Source: Burhinus oedicnemus
Taxonomy: Eukaryota; Chordata; Aves; Charadriiformes; Burhinidae
Reading direction: 5' to 3'
Length of the DNA stretch: 64,000 bases
Assembly: GCA_008921705.1 (NCBI GenBank)
Contig: VFFE01007510.1
Location: forward strand, 457,788-521,787
Shown piece by piece: positions 40,088 through 52,200 of the stretch. Numbering within the stretch: position 1 is the stretch's first letter; the number at the start of each line of letters is the position of its first letter. The position numbers were made by a program, and so were the translations under genes. A model generated the notes under the pieces. It was not told the origin of the DNA. It worked only from the letters and a program-made list of their open reading frames with translations, and ran no database searches.

Positions 40088-41803
40088 AGCTTTGTGCCTT
40101 CCTTGCTTCTTCCTCACCCCAACTCTGTGCTCTGGCCAGATGCAAGGTGACACTAAGCAGTTACATGTGTGGACTTAAAGATTACAAGACAGAAAGTGGA
40201 TGGATGGTCCCTTTTTTTTCTCCTCCTATATACGGAACTCCCATTGGCTTTCTGGGTGCTCCCTCTATAGACTGATGAGCAACAGATCAGAGGAGACGGA
40301 AAGGCTTTTTACCTGCCAACCCCAGAGTTCAGGATGTGTTGTTTCTCCTGCAGCAGTTGATGACACCCTAACACCTTAGCAGCACTGGAGCTGCATTCCT
40401 ACGCTGTAACAGGGGAAGCAGGACCAAGGGCCTGAACTAAGGTCTTGGCAGGTAAGTGAAGGAGCAACCAGTATCAAACAGCTTTGTTTCAAAGTGTACG
40501 TCTTTGTAATGTTTAAGTCTTAATATGTGCTCTGCTTTACCTGGGAGCTTAAACTTCCACTTTTCAGAAGAGTATTTGAGATCACCTATTAAACTTCGCC
40601 AAATGCTTGAAAAAGTGTTGATGAAACTCATAAATGCAGAGGGGCTAGAAAGAAAGTTTATTGGTGCTAAAAATGTCTCAAAGCTGGGATTTCTTCTTAG
40701 AGCTGAGCAGAAGTTATTCAGATTAGTGGGGGAGGGAGAAGCTTTATGCTACCAACATATTTTTGTATATCACCATTTAGGATCACTGAGAGCATTGTTG
40801 TATGGTGAATACTCGATAGTCAAAATATGAACTCTGTTAGGATTGGGAGGGGAGATTTTTTGTTTCATTGCTTGTTTTCTCTCAATTAAACATGTAGGGA
40901 ACACCTGACAAGGGGAAATCTCCATCTCCTTACTACATTCTACTTCTTAAGCTTAATTATTGGAACTCGGTTTCCTATATGAATACTTATGTCATTCAAA
41001 ATATGTTTTATTGCAGTAGTTATCAGGAATTGTGTTTTCAGTGGCAATACCATGTTCCAGAACATTCATAGAGAGCACACACAGAGGAAGTCACTACCAC
41101 TAAAGCAAATCCAATTAAAAAGATATTTACAGAAAAATACGTGATGCTAGTTACCAGCTTGAAAGAAAAAAAAGAAAAAAAAAAATAGACTTACCTAAAG
41201 GAAGTCTTTCTTTTCCTTGCTTCTGGTAATGTGAGGGTAATGGATGCCTTTCTGTTGAGAGGCCAGTAAGTTTTACTTCTTGGAATGAAAAGCAAATTTG
41301 TGTCAGAGAAGGAAATCATAAGGAGCTGCCACGAGCTGAGTTCTGTACCTGAGCCATCTACTGCCACCGTATCCTGGAGAGAAAAAAGGGAACGTTCATA
41401 AAGAATGAACAACCATCCAGAACTGATGGGGCACCAAAGCCTCATCAATGTCCAATTCAGATATTCATATCCCCCCTATCCTTATCGTTACTAATATTCT
41501 CAATTTACGAAGTGAAATCACTCCAAAAGTGACCTCTAAGTCTATGTCCGTCTTTCAGTGGATTAACTGTGAGCTTGTAAAAAATTACACATGCTAATAG
41601 CAGCTGTTAATTAACATTCATCAGAATTAAGGGAAAAAGTAATCACCAAAAATGTCTCTCCAAACTGTGGGTATAAATTTTAGGCACAAGAGTGAAAAAT
41701 GACACTTTACATAGGTTTGTATCTTTTAAATGTTTGCATTACTATAGTCATTGTTTTAAATTAACTTTCTCTAGACAAAATAAAGTGTTGTACTACATTG
41801 CAG

Positions 41804-41893
41804 CCTCACTGTTAGGAATGAAGATAGAGGAGACAATGCAGGAAGGCCAACACATACAACCAAAATGGAGAGTATCCAAGTCATAGAAGAATG
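41804..41893 (+). CDS. RGS17: RGS17 second coding exon: linker between cysteine string and RGS domain
   Basis: Acceptor CAG at 41801-41803 and donor GTAAGT at 41894 bound a 90-bp exon. Its first base completes cysteine 40. The following 29 codons read LTVRNEDRGDNAG then RPTHTTKMESIQVIEE (residues 41-69), and the last two bases (TG) begin cysteine 70. The match to the mammalian RGS17 linker (LTVRNEERGENAGRPTHTT...) is nearly complete, with conservative E/D and L/I changes. It lies between the membrane-anchoring cysteines and the RGS fold. The exon starts and ends in the same phase, with TG| before it and TG| at its end, so its omission would keep the frame. Confidence 0.92.
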
Positions 41894-42679
41894 GTAAGTT
41901 GGTCAAACTGTTGTCTAACAAATGTTTTTAATTTGCCTATAACTAGTATCAAGAATTGCCTTGGTTTTTTATGCTTCAGGACTGTCCTTTTAATTACATT
42001 TCCTCCAAAAAATTCTATACAAAAGGAAGCAAAATCTGTCCTGACAATGAAATGCCCGCAGAGACATTCATAAGTCAGGCTTACTTACAGTTTCTTATTT
42101 GGGGGGAAGAACTGTGGGGAGGAATGGGAGGCGCATGGATGGTTCCATAGACCTGTGGGTATCTATAAGAAGCCTCTGCTACCTGTAGAATGATTTTCTT
42201 CTGTTTATCCAGACAAGAAGAAAAACTAACAGGCACAAGTGTACTTCACAATAAGATTTTTAACATGGCTACCTTTCATAAAACAGCTTGGACTATGGTT
42301 TCACTGGAATTAACCAAGGAAACACATACCTTGAAAAATGGGCTAACACGTACTGAAAGTCTGAGCTTCTGTGTAAAGCTTGGGCCCATGTTTATTTTGT
42401 TGGCAAAAATGCTAACTTATCAGTGGCCCTGAATTCTCTAATCCCATAAAAAGCAAATTAAAACTTAACTCTAGAGGATATGATTGATGGCAAAAGTAAT
42501 CCAAACAACTCATTGTCTTCATTGCTACTCATGGTCATTTATGAGAGGACAATGTCAGAAATTTCCACAAAATACTGTCGTGAAGAGAGCTTCCCAACAG
42601 ACAACAAGGGAATACAGGATGCTTGTCAGCTCCATCCACCTCAACAGGCTCTTTTCACTCTCCTCAGACAGAGGACTTC

Positions 42680-43778
42680 AGAATCATAGAATCATAGAAC
42701 GATCTAGGTTGGAAGTGACCTTTAAGATACATTAAGTCCAACCATCAACCTAACAATGCCAAAACAACCACTAAACCATGTCCCTAAGTGCCACGCCTAC
42801 GCGTCTTTTAAATACCTCCGGGGATGGTGACTAAACCACTTCCCTGGGCAGCCTGTTCCAATGCTTGAAAATCCTTTCAGTGAAGAAATTTTTCCTAATA
42901 TCCAAACTAAACCTTCCCTGGCGCAACTTGAGGCCATTTCCTCTTGTCCTATCACTTGTTTCTTGGGAGAAGAGACCGACCCCCACCTCGCTACAACCTC
43001 CTCTCAGGTAGTTGTAGAGAGTGATAAGGTCTCCCCTCAGCCTCCTTTTCTCCAGGCTAAACAACCCCAGTTCCCTCAGCCACTCCTCGTAAGACTTGCC
43101 CTCTAGGCCCTTCACCAGCATCATTGCCCTTCTCTGGACATGCTCCAGCACCTCAATGTCTTTGTTGTAGTGAGGGGCCCCAAATGGAACTCAGTATTCA
43201 AGGTGTGGCCTCACCAGTGCCGAGTACAGGGGCACGATCACCGCCCTAGTCCTGCTGGCCACACTATTCCTGATACAAGCCAGGATGCTGTTGGCCTTCT
43301 TGGCTGCTTGGGCACACTGCTGGCTCATATTCAGCTAGCTGTTGACCAACATCCCCAGGTCCTTTTCTGCCAGGAAGCTTTCCAGCCACTCTTCTCCAAG
43401 CCTGTAGCACTGCATGGGGTTTGCTGTGACCCAAGTGCAGGACCCAGCACTTGGCCTTGTTGAACCTCATACCATTGACCTCAGCCCATCAATCCAGCCT
43501 GCCCAGATTCCTCTGTAGGGCCATCCTACCCTCAAGCAGGTCACTCCCGCCTAATTTGGTGTCATCTGCAAACTTACTGAGGGTGCACTCGATCCCCTCA
43601 TCCAGGTCGTTGATAAAGATATTAAACAGAACCAGCCTCAACATCAAGCCCTGGGGAACACCACTTGTGACCAGCCGTCAACTGGATTTAACTCCATTCA
43701 CCACCACTCTTTGGGCCGGGCCTTCTAGCCAGTTTTTGACTCAGCAAAGAGTACACCCATCCAAGCCATGAGCAGCCG
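42680..43778 (-). mobile_element. CR1 LINE fragment, antisense to RGS17
   Basis: The left end carries the tail repeat as its reverse complement (gaatcatagaatcatagaa at 42681-42699), then 'ggttggaagtgacctttaaga' and 'aagtccaaccatcaacc', typical of a CR1 3' end. Reading right to left it encodes parts of the C-terminal reverse transcriptase region: the [14 protein letters not shown] motif near 43427-43470 and [14 protein letters not shown] near 43030-43070. These sit in different broken frames. The 5' end is truncated near 43778. It is an inactive, moderately diverged copy. Confidence 0.93.
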
Positions 43779-43850
43779 CCTTAAGCCATTTCACCTTCAA
43801 ATCTGTATGTTTATACTTTTTGGTTCAGATTATAATTATTTTGCTGGATA

Positions 43851-44713
43851 GAATCATAGAATCATAGAATTGTTTAGGTTGGAAAAGATCTTTAAGATCA
43901 TCTAGTCCAACCATTGACCCTACCCTACCAGGTCCACCACTAAACCATGTCTCTAAGCACCACATCTACACGACTTTTAAACACATCTAGGGATGGTGAC
44001 TCAACCACCTCCCTGGGCAGCCTCTTCCAATGTTGGATAACTCCGTGAAAAATTTTTTCCTAATATCTAGCCTAAACCTCCCCTGGCACAACTTGAACCC
44101 GTTTCCTCCTGTCCTATCGCTAGTTACTTGGGAGAAGAGATCAGCTCCCATCTCACTACAACCTCCTTTCAGGTAGTTGTAGAGAGCAATAAGGTCTCCC
44201 CTTAGCCTTCTCTTCTCCAGACTAAACAATCCTAATTCCTTCAGCCGCTCCTCATAAGACACGTTCTCCAGACCCCTCACCAGCTTTGTTGCCCTTCTCT
44301 GGACACGCTCCAGCACCTCCATGTCCCTCCTATACTGTGGCGCCCAAAACTGAACACAGTACTCAAGCTGCGGCCTCACCAGCGCTGAGTACAGGGGCAC
44401 GATCACTTCCCTACTTCCTGCTGGCCACACTATTCTTGATACAGGCCAAGATGCCGTTGGCCTTCTTGGCTACCTGGGTGCAGTGCTGGCTCATGTTCAG
44501 CTGGTTGTCCACCAGGACCCCGAGATCCTTTTCTGCCAGGCAGCTTTCCAGCCACTCCTCCCCAAGCCTCTAGCGCTGCCTGGGGTTGTTGTGACCCAAG
44601 TGCAGGACCTGGCACTTGGCCTTGTTAAACCTCATGCAGTTGGCTTGAGCCCATGGATCCAGTCTGTCCAGATCTCTCTGCAGAGCCTTCCAATCTCTCT
44701 GCAGAGCCTTCCA
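43851..44713 (-). mobile_element. Second CR1 LINE fragment, antisense to RGS17
   Basis: It starts with the tail repeat (gaatcatagaatcatagaat at 43851-43870) and then the standard 'ggttggaaaagatctttaagatcatctagtccaacc' block. On the minus strand a frame of 147 codons (43987-44430) keeps the C-terminal reverse transcriptase region, including [19 protein letters not shown] and [15 protein letters not shown]. It has the same orientation as the copy ending 72 bp to its left but separate tail repeats, so the two are independent insertions. The truncated 5' end carries a perfect 21-bp tandem duplication (44672-44692 and 44693-44713). Confidence 0.93.
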
Positions 44714-45790
44714 TAGTTTCAATGTTAAACACTTTCTCATTTATTACATCTTTTGGACTGCCAGAAAACTATCACAAATAGCTTCCTATCACTCAGTCTG
44801 CCTTGCATGTAGAGTAGAAGTTGATAAATGAACTTGAAGAGAAATCATAAAGACAAATGTCACTTATTGTGCAATATGATTACACAGAAGCTATTAACAA
44901 CAGCTAGTGAAGCTCGTGTTGGATCCTATCACAAAGTGGAGGGTGAGCATTCAGAATTAAATTTGAAACCGTATTTAATTGTTGTTAAGTAACTTGGAGT
45001 ATTACCTTCTCAAGCTATTAATTGGTACATTAATGGATTAGAGATGCAAGTTAGTCTTCTGATCACTTATCCAATGCAGCCACTGGTACAAGCCACAAAT
45101 AGTTTCCTTCAGAAAATGGGAATAAGGACTTTTTCCCATTTCTTCTCTCTCCAGTTTTGCCAGCAACATCCATCACATCTCGTGCCAATAGATTATCATT
45201 CAGGTCAATAGCACCAAACAGAGGGAACCTTAGCAACCCTTAGGTACAAGCACAGAGAAATATGCTAATTTAAAAGCTCTTTGAATCACTATTTTGTTGG
45301 GCCTCATTAGTATGCTCTTGACTGCCAAGAGCTTTTTGTTCTTCTTGTCCTTCCTGAACCAAACTGTGTGGAAGGCAGTGATTGGACAAACACCATCAGA
45401 AGCAGGCAGGGACATCAGGTGTCATCTAAACCCCTCATGAAAGAGAGTCTATTGCCAGCTTCCTGAAATCACATCTGCTTTAACTGCAAAGGCAGGAATT
45501 CAGTGTTGTTGTGGGATTTTGTCTTTGAGTGTGATGGCTAACAACATTAGTAGAAAACTTGTGGAAAGCCAAGTCCATGTCTCATAACATTAAACACGTT
45601 TAGTGGCCTATTGAGATAATGAATGCACAAGTGAAGAGTGAACAAAATTCCCCTGTCACTGCTGAAGCCTTGTTGCTTCCGGTTTTCACTCTGGACTAAA
45701 GTGCAGTTGAAGGGAGAATTTTTGGACAAGTGTATGAAAACAATGTTACAAAAATAGAAGCATATTTGTAACGATACTTTGCTTTTGCAG

Positions 45791-46025
45791 CCAAAACCCT
45801 ACTGCAGATGAAATTTTGTCTTGGGCTCAGAATTTTGACAAGATGATGAAAACACCAGCTGGGAGGAACCTTTTCAGAGAGTTTCTTCGAACAGAGTATA
45901 GTGAGGAGAACCTGCTTTTCTGGCTTGCATGTGAAGATCTAAAGAAGGAACAGAACAAGAAAGTTATTGAAGAAAAAGCAAGACTTATATATGAAGATTA
46001 CATTTCTATACTATCACCAAAAGAG
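45791..46025 (+). CDS. RGS17: RGS17 third coding exon: N-terminal half of the RGS domain
   Basis: Acceptor CAG at 45788-45790; donor GTAAAG at 46026. The first base completes cysteine 70, then 78 codons give residues 71-148 (QNPTADEILSWAQNFDKM to YEDYISILSPKE) and end in phase 0. The RGS domain begins near residue 84. Conserved landmarks are FREFLRTEYSEENLLFWLAC, with the glutamate-asparagine pair that contacts the G-alpha switch regions in RGS structures, and IYEDYISILSPKE, which precedes a conserved exon border in the family. The sequence is almost identical to the mammalian protein. Retention of the downstream intron would stop translation after KL at 46035-46037. The rest of the domain, including the asparagine in the NRNLLDPN region that points at the nucleotide site, should lie in the exon I could not find. 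Confidence 0.95.
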
Positions 46026-48096
46026 GTAAAGTTGTAAATGTTACATTTGCATTTTATGTTATTCCAAAGCAGAAATGTTATACCCTGGGTTGCCAGATGG
46101 GGGTCTGAAAGTCTGCCTGATCTGTCAGATGAAAGTCTCAGTGTAGACATTAAATCAGGAAAGGAAGGGACAGAAAAAGCAGGCACATGTGCTGGGCCGC
46201 TTAGCATCACTGGCCACAACGCCTCAAAGCTCACTATAAGACTCAAGAAACTCCAGTAAGAGAAGGCTGAGAAATAGGTATGCTTCTTTAGTAATGCTAC
46301 ATGCCTGCCAGAGAGAGGACGTAAGTAATACAAATGGATTTCTGGAGAAAAGGCACCAAAATTAAGGAATTTAAATCAGAATCATTATAGATTTATCTGC
46401 TGCAACAGCTGTCTGGGAGAAAATCCAAATTTGCTCTGGTTCTTCCTATGTGAGAGTTCAGGAATGGAGAACACATATTTTCTGTAATGAAAGGTAGGAT
46501 AATATTTAGGAAATTATATAAGATTTTCTTCAACCCTTAAACTGAAATAGACAAATTCTGAAATGATCTTCACCTGGAGCAAAGAAAAAGCATCCCCTAT
46601 CAAACCATGTTTTGCAATAGAGAGATATATAAATATATAAGCATAATAGAAGAGTCTTTCTTAGGCCACATCATGTACCTTTAACTTCTTTGCCTTGTCT
46701 CTGTGCATTGTATCTGACTTTCTACTCAATAGTGTCATGCTAATTTATGCTCACTGTGGACCTTGCTTTCTACATTTAACTTCTGCACTGCATTCAGTAA
46801 TAATTTGCAACTTCATTCATATGAATGAAGCCAACAGCAATTCATAGCTCCATTATCTTCTCTTGTGCCATAGTGTATACTTTTGCTTTGGAGTGATATA
46901 ACTGCCAGTACAGCAAGCTAATAATGAGTTTTCCTTAGAGCATATCTTTAGTACATATACATGTACTGAATGCTCAGTTGTCTTTTTAAGCTAAGATCAA
47001 ACAGCAGTTAAAATTCAAATACTAAGTGTTGTTTGACTTAGGGTTTAACAAAACTACTCACAAACTTGATGCACTGGACATGTGTGGAGGTCATCAATCC
47101 AGTTGCTCCTGCCCCTACTGGAAATCTTAGGAGGCAAAGAAGAACTGTCTGCAATGCTTTAGATCAGCACGGGAGCTGAAAAGTTTTTGTTCATCCAGGC
47201 ATCCCATTCCAGATGTTATCTTTTGGCATAAGAGCTGAAATATTTAGCATCACTTGTTCAGTGATGAAGTTACTGAGCAGAAGGTCTTAGTATTCTAAAC
47301 AGATACCTTGCATTCATCTGTTTAGCAAGGAAATACCTTTAGTAATTCCAACTAGTTTTGCCATCTGGCTTTAGTGAGTCACTGAAAAACTACAATGTAA
47401 ATCAATAGTTACATAATTCCATTTTTTCATTCTATAAGTTCAATTAACTTTTGCTATATTCAATGGCAAAAAAACCCTACCATCCTGCCAAATTTGAGCT
47501 TTTTATCCCAGTTATTATGTTTGATAATGAAGAACCAGTTAGCTAGCTGCACAAACCATTTTTGCTAAGATACATACACGTGCATGTGTGTCAGGGGGAG
47601 AATTGCTTAAATCTTAGTGTGTCATTTCTGTGCTACAGAAATGCAATGGTCTAGGACTGAAATCTATTCAAATAAATTCCAAAGACACGTGGCTGCAACA
47701 CTGCTTCTCAAAACTACCATAATACTACACCCCTGAAGTGTCTAAAAGCAGGTAGTCACTGGCCAAGCATCCCCACCAGTCTGTTCATTCCTGCTACGCG
47801 GTCTAGTCTGCTTGCACAGCTACATTAGTTAGACAATGAATTAAATCAGAAAAATGCCTAGGTTGAAAAACAATCACTTTCAGATGGATCAATTCCTTAA
47901 CTCAGCTAGCTGTGGGGCTGCCCAGACAGCCCCGCCAGCACAAGGGAAGGGAAGAGCCAGGATGGGAAAGGGGGGAGGCTGTTCATGGCAGCTGATGCAG
48001 CACTGCTGCCCATCCGTAAGGGAGGTGTACAGCAGGGATGCCTGCTGTGCCCCAGCGTGCTGCGCGCAGGCGTAGCCATGAGCACTTAAATGGAGA

Positions 48097-48143
48097 GTGT
48101 AGATGTATTGTAGATGATGTGTAGATGAGTGTAGATGGATGTA
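48097..48143. repeat. Degenerate 11-bp tandem repeat (TGTAGATGAGT-like, about 4 units)
   Basis: Repeats of a GTAGATG core spaced at 11 bp are visible (gtgtagatgta, ttgtagatgat, gtgtagatgag, tgtagatggat). The units differ by one or two bases. The array lies about 220 bp left of the assembly gap. Confidence 0.7.
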
Positions 48144-48365
48144 CAGAGAGGGGTGGGTTAAGCAGGCAGGCAGTGGGTTCTGCAGAGATAGCGTACTTGA
48201 GTAATAGGTACGGTTTGCTAGTGTGAACAGGCAACAGCTTACTCACAGTTAGGCTGCATCATAGTTGTGCCTTGTGACCGATAACCAAGTAACTGAATCT
48301 TGGAAGAGAAAGAGCTGTGGCAGTAATATACTCCAATATGCCAACAAACCAACAATGCCAGATTC

Positions 48366-48397
48366 CTATTCTATTCTATTCTATTCTATTCTATTCT
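48366..48397. repeat. (ATTCT)n pentanucleotide repeat abutting the gap
   Basis: Six and a half perfect CTATT units run straight into the N block, so the true repeat length is unknown. This is the same repeat unit as the human ATXN10 (SCA10) expansion; that is a coincidence of motif and not homology. Confidence 0.9.
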
Positions 48398-48417
48398 NNN
48401 NNNNNNNNNNNNNNNNN
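48398..48417. other. Assembly gap (20 N)
   Basis: Twenty N residues lie between the pentanucleotide repeat and a purine-rich flank (aaagaagaagaaaaaaaaagc). The real size need not be 20 bases. It sits where the last coding exon of RGS17 would be expected, between exon 4 and the probable 3' UTR. Confidence 0.98.
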
Positions 48418-49261
48418 AAAGAAGAAGAAAAAAAAAGCACAATCCACTTAAAGGGATCCGTATCTGGGTGACACAATCTATGCGCTGATATTGTTTAATT
48501 GTTAAAAGAACAAAGATTTTCAATGTACATTTCAGATGTCAGATACTGTAATTCATTTATTAAAGACTGGCTATCCAGTTCTAACACTGTTGTATAATGT
48601 TATGTACTTCAGCAAAAAAAAAAAATCAAAAACAAAAACAAAAAAACAAAAAGCTTGATAATTTAGTTTTTTTAATAAAGAAATTTAATAAAAGATTGCC
48701 TACATGTAGCATTTTAGAGCATTTTAGAACATTTTGATGAATTGCATCTGTCCTGTAAGATTTTTTTTTTGAAAGCTAAATCCAGTAAAAAATGTTTTTA
48801 AACAAAGTAACATTTTACAAGGTGGCAGGTTTAAAGAAGTCTTATCTTAGCTTCTATCCTCATTGATTTTGAGTAACTCCTTGAAAACAAGGGGTTTGGA
48901 GAGTAATATTAAACCAAACTTCAAGGGCTCCTAAACCTACAGTCCTTACCCAAGCAAAATGCCTACGGAAACACAACAGGTGTCTTTCCTGGGTAAAGAA
49001 TCCTGTACTGAGCCCTTAATCAGAGCTAAGGCAGCACAGTATTCCCATCACTTGGCTGCCATGGTGTTTTTAATAGGTGTTTGCTTGGCCTTTTTATCAC
49101 AAAATGTCCAATTTTAGGATGCATTTTGATGTTTAAAGATACAGTGACTCAGAACTTAAAAAAAACCATCTTCATACCTACCATATACAAGCAAAATGAA
49201 CGTTAGCATCCCTCACAAACTGCTAAAGATATACCAAGAAATGGCTTTGAATACTTGTTAA

Positions 49262-49295
49262 ATATATATATATGTATGTATGTATATATATATTT
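49262..49295. repeat. AT/GTAT alternating repeat, self-complementary
   Basis: An (AT)n run, three GTAT units and a second (AT)n run can fold back on themselves as a hairpin. Such sequence is length-variable and often poorly assembled. Confidence 0.8.
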
Positions 49296-52200
49296 AATAC
49301 TGACAACTCTGGTCTTATACTAAGACTTAAGAGGCAAGGTTCTTCTCACTTACACAGGACTAAACATGGCATAAGCTCGTTGCTTTTGATGGGACTGGAA
49401 GGTCTGGCAGTTGTGTCCTTGAGCGGAATCTAGCCCCAAAACACCTGGCTCCAACCACCAGGTTACTCCTTGCAGGCAGCCTCTGGTACCAGCTCTTGCT
49501 TGCAGCTGCTGCTGCCAAGGCGGGTCTGCTGCTATACAGTAACTGGTGGAATGCAGGTGTTAGTTTATTTTCTGGGGCTTATATTTTTTCCTTTGTTTTA
49601 CTACCTCTCATTTTTTTAATTTATTGAACATGCTTCAAATAGCAAGTCTGGGGAATTTTTTAATCATTGTTTTTACTTGAAACCTGTGTGCTTTTTTTGG
49701 ATATATATACGAACAACTTAATGAACTGTTTCTTAAACTCATTTGGTTTTGTAATTTATATAGAATTCAGGAGATGATTAAAAGGGCTATTCTCTATTCC
49801 CTATGCAAATATTTTAACTGTTGTAGTGTTTGACAAAATGGGATCTAAAAACAAAAATCTGCAAAGTGGAAAACAAATCTGTTTACAGTGGCGTTGCTGA
49901 CTATCCTACCATATTCAGCACTTTTAAATATTGTTATTTATGAAAATGTAGTTTAAAATGCAAGACAAAATATTTATAAACATTTCTTTTAATAAATACC
50001 TGTTTTGTCTGAAAGTGTTACTGTGTTATGATAACTTTATTCATGTTGGTTACCTACTTACCATTATGAATAAAATATTAAATTATTATACTGATAGAAT
50101 AATAACTATGATGTTTACAAATCGTGAGGGGGGGAATTCAGTGAAAAAAGGACTGCCTCCTTCTACTGTGAAATACTGTTAGAAAAAATGAACTTTTCTG
50201 GCTTTTTTTCTTAATTGGAATTTAACTATGGTCCTACATATGTCTAGTATCATTTGATTACAGTTATATTTACTGTGGTACTAAACATATACAGCATCAT
50301 ATATGTATATATTTACATAGTGTAATTTCAAGTTTGTTGGTGTTTGAGGCACAATACATTTAGTCCACACATCTAAACAGTGTGTAAGAGACAAAACTGC
50401 ATGCGTAAGTCTTTACAAATGTAGACTTGAATATTCTTAATGTTACTATTTGATGGTGACCTGCTAGTCATAAGCTATCTTTATAAGATATTTCACACAG
50501 GTAGAAGTTCTTGTCAACACAGACAAGTCATCCTTTCTAGGACAGTTTTAATCCTAAATGCGTGGGCCCTAAAATATTATCTTGATTCCTAGCATAAGAT
50601 TCCAAAATCTGTATTTGGAAACTGTTACATCACTTTGAAAAATATTACACCAATCTTCAGTGTAATACTGCAATGAAATCACGTTCAAAATTTCTTGTCT
50701 TAAATCCTCTATTTGGAAGGATTTAAAAATTGAACATAACATGTGAAGTTTCTTTCTTGGAGCAAATGCTCATTTAAAAATGTTTAATATACATTTCATC
50801 TCTCAGTTTGGGTTTCCCAAATTTTTTTTATGAAAAAATGGATATGGTCTAAATGGACAAGTCATGCCATAACATGATCTCATTGCCTATCATACCGTTC
50901 TTTGAAAACAAACTGTAAAACAGTCAAGCTATTAAACTGATTTATTGTGCATGCAGTGTACAATACACTTTGAAAAACTGCCTAAATACACTTATTCTAT
51001 AGCCTGGAATAAAATAAGTATGTATTTAACTTGTATTTCAGTTTTTCATGAGAATGTATATACAAAGTGCACTACAGAAAGTGAGTTATGTTTTTGCCAC
51101 TTTTGCCCAGTGTTTAATCTTTTCTGTCAAATAGAGCCTAATGCCAAGTAGCCACAAATAAGCAGAGCATTTGTGTACACTCCTGACCTTTAGGTTTCAA
51201 AGAAACTGAATATATATTGTATTATGCATGTGCTCAACTTAGCTGTTTACAGGCAACTTTCACATGACTGAGCTGAAAGTAGTTTGGGATACCCAGAATA
51301 AAAGAAAACCTGCAGATAGTATCAAGAGTATTTAAATTCAACTGAAGGCACATATGGTATGAAAGAGACTAAAGGTATGATGGAGAGAAGACAGGTTAGT
51401 GAAACAGGTGGCTGGGCTGCATGTTAACCAGCTGAGTCAAGGTACCATGGAAATGTGACCAGAGGGCTTCCAGGTCCACAGCCCATCAACAGCTTGCTTG
51501 AGCACCTGTGGAGTCCACATAATCCATTTGCAGGACAACAGAGAGTGGACACAAACCAGACTGAAGATAGTAATAGCTATGTTTTAAACTAAAAGCATTC
51601 TGATGTGTCTGCTAGGCTGTGGTCTAAACCAAGCAATTAGAGGAGACCTACATTCTACCTTAAACAGCTAGGGTTTAGGCTGTCACCTGATGCCAGAATT
51701 GCTCCCGTAGGCAGCAAATTCAATCACAAGGAGCATCTGCCTGTGGAACTAGTACCTAAAAAAGGTGGGGGGCTCTTTCAGTGAGAGCAGCTTGCTGGAC
51801 TGACTACGCCATGAGTCCGCTCAGGAACCAGCAGCTTCTGTATGCAGTAAGCACTTGTGAAAGCCATTTAGCGTAAGTATTCCACAACGCCAATTCAAAA
51901 GCAATCAAGACTGCTACAAGAAAGTCTCTTAACTTCAGTGACTCTCTGCACCACAAGTAAAGCTCACACCTCTACAATGTCTGTGAGCCTGCTCCTGACA
52001 GCGTTAACCCAGACAACAACAGTCCTTATCAAATCCAACAAAGCAAAAAATTCAGGTTGCACGTAGACAAGACAGCTGCAATATCTGCTCCAAGTTGATT
52101 TGAACCATGTCTAACTACCAACTTCAAAACAGTGTTTTTCTCAGCCCATAATGCTGTTATTTTTGGAGAGACCCAAGAGTAGCACTGTAGCACATCCTGG

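Larger units (their letters stand above)
19214..41803 (+). other. RGS17: RGS17 intron 2
   Basis: A 22.6-kb intron between the cysteine-string exon and the linker exon. It holds an ancient CR1/L3-like LINE piece (about 20350-21135), a short CR1 tail (about 21590-21680), a solo LTR (22605-23180), a younger CR1 fragment (31098-31638), a possible tRNA-derived SINE remnant (37264-37429), a GGGA microsatellite (40061-40087) and a run of 15 A (27945-27959). The rest is AT-rich sequence in which I recognise no gene. The 3' border is CAG at 41801-41803. Its pyrimidine tract is poor: the best run (TTTCTCTAG-like) lies about 30 bases upstream and A/G-rich sequence fills the space next to the AG. Confidence 0.85.
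41894..45790 (+). other. RGS17: RGS17 intron 3
   Basis: A 3.9-kb intron with a strong donor (GTAAGT) and a strong acceptor (TTTGCTTTTGCAG at 45778-45790). About half of it is two CR1 copies in opposite orientation to the gene (42680-43778 and 43851-44713). The remaining sequence shows nothing I can identify. Confidence 0.85.
46026..48397 (+). other. RGS17: RGS17 intron 4, up to assembly gap
   Basis: The sequence after the exon donor is AT-rich and holds no recognisable exon. I looked for the expected VSLDSRV, NPHMYEDAQ, MHRDSFPRF and FVESTAGSSSES segments and found none. Near the right end are a GC-richer patch with a perfect 7-bp hairpin (GGGGCTG at 47914-47920 pairing with CAGCCCC at 47927-47933), a degenerate 11-bp tandem array (48097-48143) and a pentanucleotide repeat (48366-48397) touching the gap. 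Confidence 0.7.

Noticed and set aside
43987..44430. 147-codon minus-strand open frame
   Set aside because: Not a host gene: it is the C-terminal reverse transcriptase region of a 5'-truncated CR1 element.
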